Source: Zetaproteobacteria bacterium CG1_02_55_237
GTDB taxonomy: Bacteria; Pseudomonadota; Zetaproteobacteria; Mariprofundales; Mariprofundaceae
Assembly (NCBI GenBank): GCA_001871195.1
Contig: MNXA01000045.1
Coordinates: 45,845-104,175, forward strand
Reading direction: 5' to 3'
Length of the DNA: 58,331 nucleotides
A program made the position numbers and the translations under genes. Shown piece by piece: positions 51,588 through 58,331 of the stretch. Within the stretch, counting starts at the first letter, position 1, and each line of letters begins with the position of its first letter. The notes beneath the pieces were generated by a model. It was not told the DNA's origin and searched no databases. It worked only from the letters and a program-made list of their open reading frames with translations.

Positions 51588-52652
51588 ATGATGGAAATTC
51601 AATCGCATAAAGGCCCATATCGGGTTTATTTTGATGATAATGCGCTTGAAAAGCTTGATTCAGCAAATCATCAGGGTTTGCATTATATCATCGATCGAAA
51701 GGTGGCCGCGCTTTATCGTGAACAGATGGAACATATCCTTTCATCCGAATCTGTCTTATTGATAGATGCAACGGAAGATAACAAGGCGCTGGATGTGTTT
51801 CCTGCGTATGTGCAACACCTAGTTGCAAAACGAATCAGGAAGGATCATCGGCTTTGTGCAATCGGTGGAGGGGTTACTCAGGATATCACCTGCTTTCTGG
51901 CTGCGACGATGCTTCGCGGGGTTGAATGGGTTTTCTATCCTACAACTCTTCTGGCTCAAACAGATTCATGTATCGGTTCCAAAAGCTCTATCAATGCAGG
52001 ATCTGCAAAAAACATTCTTGGAACATTTACACCACCGGAAAAGGTGTTCATCAGTACCAGATTCTTATCCACCCTTGATCCTGTCGATGTTCGCTCAGGT
52101 GTTGGTGAGATGGTGAAAGTTCATGTAATTGATGGACCCGCATCGTTTGATTCCTTGGCATCCAGTTTCGACAACTTATTTGAAGACCCGCTGGTGATGA
52201 TGCGGTTTATCATGAAGTCCCTTGAGATTAAGCAGGCGTATATTGAAAAAGATGAATTCGATATCGGTCCGCGGCGGGTGTTTAACTATGGGCACAGTTT
52301 TGGTCATGCGATAGAGGCCGCGACGCACTTTGCTGTACCTCATGGGATTGCCGTCACAATCGGTGCCGATATGGCGAACTATGTTGCCTGGAAGTTAGGG
52401 GTGGGAAGTGAGGCCAATTTTCACCGCATGCACCTTGTGCTGAAACGGAATTATTGTGGTTTCGAGTCTATTGAAATTCCGTTTGAACCATTCATTACTG
52501 CCATCGGAAAGGATAAGAAGAATGTAGGAATGAATCATCTGACATTGATTCTCCCTGATCACGATGGGCGGGTGGGAATTTCACAATATGAGAATAACGA
52601 ACAGTTTCGTGAGATCTGTGTGTCATATCTGGATGGGCAGCGCTTTCAATGA
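51588..52652 (+). CDS. Dehydroquinate-synthase-like sugar phosphate cyclase
   Basis: Tandem ATGs at 51588 and 51591 begin a protein of 354 or 353 residues. Family hallmarks are AIGGGVTQDITCFLAATMLRG, FYPTTLLAQTDSCIGSKSSI, SAKNILGTFTPPEKVF, and the zinc-site FNYGHSFGHAIEAATH and VPHGIAVTIG. AroB normally reads GGGVVGD and GGKTGVN; the GVTQD and GSKSSIN variants put it outside true AroB. Known relatives make valiolones, 2-deoxy-scyllo-inosose or gadusol precursors, some from sedoheptulose 7-phosphate. It should cyclise a sugar phosphate in this pathway; product unknown. Confidence 0.8.
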   Translation: MMEIQSHKGPYRVYFDDNALEKLDSANHQGLHYIIDRKVAALYREQMEHILSSESVLLIDATEDNKALDVFPAYVQHLVAKRIRKDHRLCAIGGGVTQDITCFLAATMLRGVEWVFYPTTLLAQTDSCIGSKSSINAGSAKNILGTFTPPEKVFISTRFLSTLDPVDVRSGVGEMVKVHVIDGPASFDSLASSFDNLFEDPLVMMRFIMKSLEIKQAYIEKDEFDIGPRRVFNYGHSFGHAIEAATHFAVPHGIAVTIGADMANYVAWKLGVGSEANFHRMHLVLKRNYCGFESIEIPFEPFITAIGKDKKNVGMNHLTLILPDHDGRVGISQYENNEQFREICVSYLDGQRFQ

Positions 52653-53581
52653 TCTCCAATTGTAAGGTCGCGGTAACGTCGCGTTCATTTTCTTTGAATC
52701 CTGTATTAAGAGAAGAGCTTCTTGAACGTTATCCCAACACAAAATTCAACGATGAAGGCCGTTCGCTGTCTGGAAAAGACCTGATCGAATTTCTTTGGGG
52801 GGCCGAGAAGGCGATTACCGCTCTGGAGCGTATTGATGAGGATGTAGTTGCGGCGCTTCCTGAGCTTAAGGTGATTGGCAAATACGGTGTCGGCACCGAT
52901 ATGATTGACAAGGCGGCGCTACGAAAACATGGCGTCCGCTTTGGCTGGACTGGCGGAGTGAACCGGCGGTCAGTTGCCGAGCTGACCATAGCTATGATGA
53001 TTTCTTTGCTAAGGCATCTTCCTTATGCTCGTGACGAGGTTCTAGCCGGGCGCTGGAGACAGATTTGGGGGCACGAGCTCGGTCAGCAACAGGTGGGCAT
53101 ACTGGGTTGCGGCCATGTAGGGAAGGAGGTTGCGCGCCTGTTGAAAGCGTTCGGGTGCGAAGTGATTGCTCATGATCTGCTCGATTTCCCCGAGTTTTAT
53201 GCCCAACATCAAATCAGGCCAGTGTCTTTTGATGAGTTGGTGACGGAGTCTGATATTCTTACAGTTCATGTGCCTCTGGACGCATCGACCCGCGGGATGT
53301 TGGGTGAAGAACAGTTGCGACGGATGAAGCCCGGGGCCATGCTTATTAATGTTGCCCGCGGTGGCATCGTGGATGAAAGGGTTCTGAAACAGCTGTTGCA
53401 GGATGGGCATATCGGTGGCGCAGCTTTTGATGTTTTCGAGGTTGAACCTCCCGATGATATGGAATTACTCAGCCTCCCCAATTTCATGGTAACTCCCCAT
53501 ATCGGTGGAAGTTCGAAAGAAGCTATCCTAGCCATGGGGCGGGCTGCCATCGACGGCCTGGACCATAATGAAATCCCCTGA
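52649..53581 (+). CDS. D-isomer-specific 2-hydroxyacid dehydrogenase (SerA-like)
   Basis: A 310-residue protein whose ATG overlaps the cyclase stop. The NAD-binding motif is VGILGCGHVGKEVARLL. The catalytic Arg, Glu and His are in NVARGGIVDE, VFEVEPPDD and TPHIGGSSKEA. It resembles the catalytic part of phosphoglycerate dehydrogenase without the ACT domain. Serine synthesis is unlikely at this position. Reduction of a 2-keto acid such as 2-oxoglutarate, or a sugar-acid step, fits better, but the substrate is not known. Confidence 0.84.
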   Translation: MISNCKVAVTSRSFSLNPVLREELLERYPNTKFNDEGRSLSGKDLIEFLWGAEKAITALERIDEDVVAALPELKVIGKYGVGTDMIDKAALRKHGVRFGWTGGVNRRSVAELTIAMMISLLRHLPYARDEVLAGRWRQIWGHELGQQQVGILGCGHVGKEVARLLKAFGCEVIAHDLLDFPEFYAQHQIRPVSFDELVTESDILTVHVPLDASTRGMLGEEQLRRMKPGAMLINVARGGIVDERVLKQLLQDGHIGGAAFDVFEVEPPDDMELLSLPNFMVTPHIGGSSKEAILAMGRAAIDGLDHNEIP

Positions 53582-53666
53582 TGCGGGCCGGGAAGGCGTA
53601 AGCATATCCGGACTCGACAATAGATATGCATACCATTGGTAGCGTCCCGTGGCGGGTAAGAAGGCT

Positions 53667-55565
53667 ATGACGCGTTGTCACGTGCTTTGGTCAGTCGCCG
53701 AATCGGTTCCCGATGATGCATCCCTGATTCTCAGTTTTCTCAATCCGATGGATGAGCATGAGCTGTCGCAACAGCTCTATTCCTGCGATTTGATATCGAT
53801 GGCCAAGGTGATGGATGGGGTGAAGGATAAGGCCTATGAGCATTATCTGGAGATTGTTGCCGATATCGGCATGTTCCCCTTGTCGGATGGCAGAAGCTTG
53901 CGTTCGCATATGCATGGCAGCGGAAAGGTCAGCCAATGGTGGTATCATCCCGTGGCATTCAGGAATTCGGAAAGCGATCCGACCTATACCCACCTGCTTG
54001 CAGTATTGGCCATAGCGAAGGTTGCCAATGAGCGCGGTGTGAAGGTCCTGAATCTGCATCAACCGCCGCATGGTGTGGCGGAAGTGTTGCAGTCGTGTTT
54101 CACTGTCGTGGCACATGGTAGTGTAAGGAGTGGCTCTTGGGCCGGGACGGTCCGCAGGGTTCTCGGGCGTATCCGCTATTCCCTGAGAGTTGTTCAGGAG
54201 AAGCGGGCTTGCGATAAAATCAGGAAAAAGGCCACGCCGGGATGCTTTGATGTGGCGCTTCAGGGGTTCTGGGATTGGAGTGTACTGCCTGATCCAAAAG
54301 ATTCCGGAAGGTTTGTCGACAAGTATTTCGGCGCACTGCCGGCACAGCTCGAGGCCCACGGGAAAAAAGTGGGGTACTGGTGCTGGTACGATCCCTGGAC
54401 AGGCGCTACGGAGCAACCACGTAGCCATCACGAGGTGCTTGCTCCTGTGTGCGGGCGACAGGATATCGTATTGCTGCAATCCCTGTTGAGATATCGTGAT
54501 ATTCTCAGCGCCTTCATGGATGCGAGAGCAATAGTGAATGTACTTCGTGCGGTGCGGGATAAATCTTTTCGTGCCCTCTTTAAAGCCGGAAAACTTGATT
54601 TGTTTCCGCTTTTCAGGACGGCTCTTATCGAGGGCTCGGTGGGTATGGCCATCGTGCAGTGCCAGCTATTCGAGAGGGCAACCGCCAGAGCCAGCGAACA
54701 AACGCAAAGTCGCCTGTTAATCACCTTTCTTGAACACTTTCCCCAGTCCAGAGCGATGTATGCGGCGTTGCAGGGAAGTGAAACGCGTGTCTGGAATGTG
54801 CAACACGGTTGCTACAATCAGGGAAAGACATACGGAGCCCTGCATCCAACAAAAGAATTTGCCATTCAAGCCGATGGTGAATCAGTGCCGCATGTGGACC
54901 GTATCTGCGTGATGGGGGAGTTGGGAGCCAAGGTTTTCGGTGGTTGCGGATATGACGCGAGCCAGGTGCTGGCGACAGGATCATGCCGGTATGACCATGT
55001 CAAAGTGACTGCTTCCGGCGATTTGAAAGATGTCGTGTCCGGATTACGGGCGGGCTCCAAGCTTAGAATTCTGGTTGCGACAAGTGTGCCGGCACATTCG
55101 GATTTTGCTCTGGTACAGGCTGCCGTTGCTGCGATTCACCCACTAGCCGATCAGGTAAGTTTACGACTTCGAACACATCCCTTTGGGCGTATGGATTCGC
55201 TTGCCGAATTCGCTTCAGTTGCTGGCAGTTTTGAGCTTAGTCGAGGTGATTTGGCAGGGGATATTGTCTGGGCTGACCTGGTGCTGATCAGTCAGTCTAC
55301 AGTCGGTGAAGAGGCGCTTCTGGCCGGAAAGGACGTATGGCAATTCCGCTTTCCGAACCCCGACCAGTCATCGCTTGCCGAAGTGGTCCGTATTCCGCGT
55401 TTCTATTCTGTTACGGAATTGCGCCAGGGGATTGAGCAACTCCTGTTCGGGGAGGTGCAGACTCCCAAGCCTAGTCCACAACAAGTGTATCGGGCGCTTT
55501 TTCAGGTGGGCGATGAACTTCCTTCAAAAGCGATTGCTAATAAAGTATGTCTTGAATTCCGTTGA
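53667..55565 (+). CDS. Uncharacterised large surface-carbohydrate protein, GT-B-like C-terminus
   Basis: ATG 53667 gives 632 residues; GTG 53649 would add six. I do not recognise the family with certainty. No signal peptide or clear transmembrane helix is visible. The N-terminal half (RCHVLWSVAESVPDD, CWYDPWTG near 240) is unlike common enzymes. The second half has RVWNVQHGCYNQGKTYGALH, then LRLRTHPFGRMDSL, then LVLISQSTVGEEALLAGKDVW. This HP...QST pattern resembles the protein at 37422 and GT-B transferases. A role in glycan assembly is inferred from that and from the locus. Confidence 0.5.
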   Translation: MTRCHVLWSVAESVPDDASLILSFLNPMDEHELSQQLYSCDLISMAKVMDGVKDKAYEHYLEIVADIGMFPLSDGRSLRSHMHGSGKVSQWWYHPVAFRNSESDPTYTHLLAVLAIAKVANERGVKVLNLHQPPHGVAEVLQSCFTVVAHGSVRSGSWAGTVRRVLGRIRYSLRVVQEKRACDKIRKKATPGCFDVALQGFWDWSVLPDPKDSGRFVDKYFGALPAQLEAHGKKVGYWCWYDPWTGATEQPRSHHEVLAPVCGRQDIVLLQSLLRYRDILSAFMDARAIVNVLRAVRDKSFRALFKAGKLDLFPLFRTALIEGSVGMAIVQCQLFERATARASEQTQSRLLITFLEHFPQSRAMYAALQGSETRVWNVQHGCYNQGKTYGALHPTKEFAIQADGESVPHVDRICVMGELGAKVFGGCGYDASQVLATGSCRYDHVKVTASGDLKDVVSGLRAGSKLRILVATSVPAHSDFALVQAAVAAIHPLADQVSLRLRTHPFGRMDSLAEFASVAGSFELSRGDLAGDIVWADLVLISQSTVGEEALLAGKDVWQFRFPNPDQSSLAEVVRIPRFYSVTELRQGIEQLLFGEVQTPKPSPQQVYRALFQVGDELPSKAIANKVCLEFR

Positions 55566-55738
55566 TGCATTACTTCGGCTGACCTACTATCGCTGCTCGG
55601 CCATGCAATATGGGTTTGCCTCTGAGTTGTGCCTAGTCTGGGACGGGCGTTACATGCATAGACTTGTGATGGCATCTGGCTTCGACCGAGACGCAGATAT
55701 CCGATAAGATGAAATAGCGACGGATAAGAGGGGATTGG

Positions 55739-57169
55739 ATGCAAATCAGCGAAAGAAAATCCCGAATAAGGGAATTGGCAGACATGACTGGTCAGAAGAG
55801 GCTGGAGTGGCTGGAGAAGAACAGGTTCTTTTATAGGGAAGACAGGAACTACATGCGATTTCTCATCCCGGAAGGGTTGAGGGTGTTGGATCTCGGGTGC
55901 GGTACGGGAGACCTGCTTGCTGAGTTGAGGCCTTCTTACGGTGTGGGGGTGGATTTCAGCCAGTCCATGCTCAAGGTTGCAGAAGACCAGTATCCTGACC
56001 TTCACTTTGTTTGCGGTGATGTTGAGGAGAAGAAGACATTTGAGGGGTTTGATGCCCCTTTTGATGTCATCGTTATGTCAGACACCATTGGATCACTGGA
56101 TGATTGTGAGCAAACCCTTAGGAATCTACATAATCTTTGCCATGATGATACACGCATTGTTATCTGTTATTACAACACCATGTGGGGGCCGATTTACAAT
56201 GCTGCGGGCTGGTTCGGCCTAAAGGCTCCCAGTGTTGAACAGAACTGGCTGACTACGGGGGACATAGAAAACCTTCTTGATCTGGCCGACTTCGAGGTTG
56301 TCAAACGCGAGTGGCGACAGTTACTGCCAAGAAAGCTTCTGGGCATCGGCACTTTGTTCAACCGCTTCCTGGCGCCATTTCCACTGATTCGCAGGCTATG
56401 CCTCAGGAATTATATCGTTGCCCGTCCTGTGCTGCAGAAAAAAAAGGATGCCCTTTCATGCACCGTGCTTGTGCCTTGCCGTAACGAGCGGGGTAATATC
56501 GAGGAGGCAGTCAAACGTATCCCGCAATTCTGCGATGATATGGAAATCATCTATGTGGAAGGGCACAGTAGTGATGGAACGCTGGATGAGATCCATCGTG
56601 TGATCGAGGCATATCCTCAACATGACATCAAGGTCCTGGTTCAGCCGGGGAAGGGAAAAGGCGATGCAGTCCGTGCCGGATTCTCCATGGCAAGGGGTGA
56701 CATCCTGATGATACTCGATGCAGACCTGACTATGCCCCCCGAGGCGTTGCCAAAGTTCTATCGGGCACTGGCCAGTGGCAAAGGAGAGTTCATCAACGGT
56801 TCGCGCTTGGTGTATCCGATGGAAAAGGATGCTATGCGGTTTCTCAACCATATGGCCAATCATGTATTTTCGTGGTTATTCACCTGGCTGCTGAATCAAC
56901 GTTATACCGATACCCTGTGCGGAACCAAGGTGTTGTCCCGCAAGCATTATCTGAGCATTGTAGAAAACCGTTTCTACTTTGGAGATTTTGATCCTTTTGG
57001 CGATTTCGATCTTATTTTTGGAGCATCCAAGCTTAACCTGAAGGTGGTCGAGGTTCCTGTTCGCTACGCGAGCCGGGAGTATGGTGAGACCCAGATTTCC
57101 CGTTTTCGACACGGGGTGTTGTTGTTGCGGATGGTGGTTTTTGCATTCAGGAAACTGAAGGCCTTCTAG
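55739..57169 (+). CDS. Methyltransferase-glycosyltransferase (GT2) fusion
   Basis: A 476-residue two-domain protein. Residues about 25-200 form a SAM methyltransferase (RVLDLGCGTGDLLAEL near 45; GVGVDFSQSMLKVAEDQYPD). From about residue 238 a GT2/DPM1-type transferase follows (CTVLVPCRNERGNIEEAV, YVEGHSSDGTLDEI, MARGDILMILDADLTMPPEA, DTLCGTKVLSRKHY). Its final helices (about 370-390, 455-475) may touch the membrane. DPM1-like GT2 enzymes usually transfer to polyprenyl phosphate. The fusion suggests methylation and transfer on the same lipid-linked intermediate. Confidence 0.85.
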   Translation: MQISERKSRIRELADMTGQKRLEWLEKNRFFYREDRNYMRFLIPEGLRVLDLGCGTGDLLAELRPSYGVGVDFSQSMLKVAEDQYPDLHFVCGDVEEKKTFEGFDAPFDVIVMSDTIGSLDDCEQTLRNLHNLCHDDTRIVICYYNTMWGPIYNAAGWFGLKAPSVEQNWLTTGDIENLLDLADFEVVKREWRQLLPRKLLGIGTLFNRFLAPFPLIRRLCLRNYIVARPVLQKKKDALSCTVLVPCRNERGNIEEAVKRIPQFCDDMEIIYVEGHSSDGTLDEIHRVIEAYPQHDIKVLVQPGKGKGDAVRAGFSMARGDILMILDADLTMPPEALPKFYRALASGKGEFINGSRLVYPMEKDAMRFLNHMANHVFSWLFTWLLNQRYTDTLCGTKVLSRKHYLSIVENRFYFGDFDPFGDFDLIFGASKLNLKVVEVPVRYASREYGETQISRFRHGVLLLRMVVFAFRKLKAF

Positions 57170-57243
57170 ATGGGTTTGTTCAGCGTGCTTTTCCTTTTAA
57201 TTAGCCTGATAATTAAACCTGACAATAATTTAGGATGTTATAT

Positions 57244-57969
57244 ATGAATTCAACATTGATGGGTATGGGGAACTCTTTATTTAAGCATGCTCCTTTAATC
57301 TATCGGCCTTTATACTCTGTTTACAAAGCGATATCAGACAGGCCAGAGCTGCGTATTCTAAGAGAGCACATTCTTCCAGGAATGACGGTTGTTGATATAG
57401 GGGCAAATATTGGTGAGTACTCCCGAAGATTTTCGGGCATGGTTGGAGCTGAAGGGAGGGTAATTGCCTTTGAACCCGAACAACGAAACTTTGAGCTTTT
57501 GCAGGACTTAGCCAAATCAAAAACTAATGTTGAAGCCTTCAATTCTGCTATTGGGAGCAGTGTCGGACAGCTGAAGCTGTATCTTTCAGATTCTCTGAAC
57601 GTTGATCACCATACGTATGACGATGGCGAAGGCCGTGATTTCCGTATGATTCCTGTTTTGACACTAGATGAATTCTTTTCCTCTAGGCCACCACCTGATT
57701 TCATTAAGATGGACATTCAAGGTTACGAATATGAGGCTTTGAAAGGAGCTAAAGAGATCATGAGTAGCTCTCAGGCCCCAATGCTATTGTTCGAGTATTG
57801 GCCTTTTGGGTTGGAGCGAGCAGGTTGTAATCCGTCAGATCTAATCGGGATGGTCTGCGATTTTGGGTATCGGGTTAATATTGTGGGAAAGGACTGCCAG
57901 AAAAATATTGCTGATGTAATCGTAGACCCAGATGTTTATGTCAATGTTTTTGCAACAAAACATGGTTGA
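57244..57969 (+). CDS. FkbM-family methyltransferase (third copy)
   Basis: From ATG 57244 (AGGA upstream) 241 residues; ATG 57235 is in frame and would add three. Motif I is TVVDIGANIGEYSRRFSG and motif II IAFEPEQRNFELL. The C-terminal FkbM signature is PDFIKMDIQGYEYEALKGAK. The DNA is AT-richer than the gene before it. This is the last complete gene before the insertion sequence and a further candidate glycan O-methyltransferase. Confidence 0.84.
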   Translation: MNSTLMGMGNSLFKHAPLIYRPLYSVYKAISDRPELRILREHILPGMTVVDIGANIGEYSRRFSGMVGAEGRVIAFEPEQRNFELLQDLAKSKTNVEAFNSAIGSSVGQLKLYLSDSLNVDHHTYDDGEGRDFRMIPVLTLDEFFSSRPPPDFIKMDIQGYEYEALKGAKEIMSSSQAPMLLFEYWPFGLERAGCNPSDLIGMVCDFGYRVNIVGKDCQKNIADVIVDPDVYVNVFATKHG

Positions 57970-58044
57970 TACCATAAAGTAAGTAACCAAATGGCTTGGC
58001 TCTTTCGTGCCTTGTTTAAGTACCGCCTGTTGGCAACAAATAGA

Positions 58045-58080
58045 GTTGTCCGGTTTTAGAGCACAAGGGTTGTCCGGTTT
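58045..58080 (+). repeat. Direct repeat of GTTGTCCGGTTT near the insertion sequence end
   Basis: GTTGTCCGGTTT occurs at 58045-58056 and again at 58069-58080, 24 bases apart. Repeated short motifs of this kind at an element end are usually transposase-binding sites. The outer copy may form the terminal inverted repeat. Confidence 0.65.
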
Positions 58081-58089
58081 GGTTTTGGT

Positions 58090-58331
58090 TCATATTGCTG
58101 CCTTCAGCCTTGGTAGTGGTAGTTCCGGCTTGCTGGCCTTGGGCTTCAGAAGAGGCTGAAACTCGGCGAGTTTTCTTGGCCCGTGGAAGATGGCCATGCT
58201 GCCATCGGTATAGCAGTGAACACGCACTCTGGCTTTGACATAATGGTGTCGGTATTCATTGCTGGGGATTTGCAGGGTTCTGCCCTCAAAGCTGACGGTG
58301 TTGTCTTTGTTGACTGTGCGTTCGTGCTTCT
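58090..58331 (-). CDS. Transposase C-terminal fragment, ISNCY/IS481-like
   Basis: The frame is open from the right edge to a TGA at 58090-58092, giving 79 codons without the N-terminal part. The peptide includes HERTVNKDNTVSFEGRTLQI, then HYVKARVRVHCYTDGSMAIFHGPRKLAEF, which is the C-terminal beta region found after the DDE integrase core of ISNCY-type transposases. The tail is lysine- and proline-rich (LLKPKASKPELPLPRLK). Whether the full gene is intact cannot be judged. Confidence 0.72.
   Translation of the reverse strand, partial: KHERTVNKDNTVSFEGRTLQIPSNEYRHHYVKARVRVHCYTDGSMAIFHGPRKLAEFQPLLKPKASKPELPLPRLKAAI

Larger units (their letters stand above)
58045..58331 (-). mobile_element. End of an insertion sequence (ISNCY/IS481-like), partial
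   Basis: The segment holds a transposase C-terminus on the minus strand and, outside it, a duplicated end motif (58045-58080). Only the transposase 3' end is in the window; the rest lies to the right. The exact outer boundary and any target duplication cannot be set from this end alone. Confidence 0.6.

Noticed and set aside
55306-55707. 133-codon plus-strand frame partly in the gap before the methyltransferase-GT2 gene
   Set aside because: Most of it overlaps the end of the previous gene in another frame, and the peptide has no recognisable features. The 55566-55738 gap shows no other gene.
1-58331. tRNA, rRNA, CRISPR array or prophage
   Set aside because: I looked for T-loop motifs, rRNA-like sequence, regularly spaced repeats and phage structural genes and saw none. 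The few GTTCGA matches fall in coding sequence or lack a cloverleaf.

Overview
The window is chromosomal DNA of a Gram-negative proteobacterium. It carries outer-membrane lipid-transport genes (pqiABC, AsmA), a FimV homologue, a leuB-asd-fimV-truA gene order, and a large surface-glycan locus. The housekeeping gene order looks gamma- or zetaproteobacterial; I cannot name the genus from sequence alone. No tRNA, rRNA, CRISPR array or prophage was seen.

Region 1 (1-25764) is core genome and visibly GC-rich. It starts with a divergent polyamine pair: a saccharopine-dehydrogenase-like carboxy(nor)spermidine synthase on the minus strand and agmatinase on the plus strand. Next comes a tightly overlapping envelope operon: pqiA, pqiB, pqiC, a LolA-like periplasmic protein, an RND/MMPL transporter fused to a cyclic-nucleotide-binding domain, and an AsmA protein. 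An RNA methyltransferase, rplS and a clear terminator follow. Then come glyA, nrdR, leuB, asd, a fimV-like gene, an EcfT/CbiQ-like membrane protein and truA. On the minus strand lie maf, rng and hemW, transcribed in that order, and divergent from them is ispB.

Region 2 (about 25765-37429) is AT-richer and begins after a 371-base non-coding leader. It encodes a nearly complete pathway to CMP-legionaminic acid, a bacterial sialic-acid-like nonulosonate: legB, legC, legG, legI, a legH-type acetyltransferase, a ptmE-type guanylyltransferase and legF. It also has an amidotransferase with dedicated HisF and HisH paralogues, which predicts an amidino (acetamidino) derivative. An ABC transporter resembling the PglK lipid-linked-oligosaccharide flippase closes this block.

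Region 3 (37422-57969) continues the glycan locus with less familiar content. There are two large uncharacterised proteins that share an HP...QST C-terminal pattern typical of GT-B glycosyltransferases, and a fused FAD/Fe-S D-2-hydroxyacid dehydrogenase. There are three FkbM methyltransferases, another methyltransferase, a B12-type radical SAM enzyme and a methyltransferase-GT2 fusion. Between them sits an eight-gene module: HisC-like aminotransferase, two Gfo/Idh oxidoreductases, a KdsB-like cytidylyltransferase, a SIS sugar isomerase, an SDR, a dehydroquinate-synthase-like cyclase and a 2-hydroxyacid dehydrogenase. This module is the best candidate for an undescribed system. I infer that it makes a CMP-activated amino-cyclitol or unusual ulosonic acid.

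Region 4 (57970-58331) is the end of an insertion sequence, with the C-terminus of an ISNCY/IS481-like transposase on the minus strand and a duplicated 12-base end motif.
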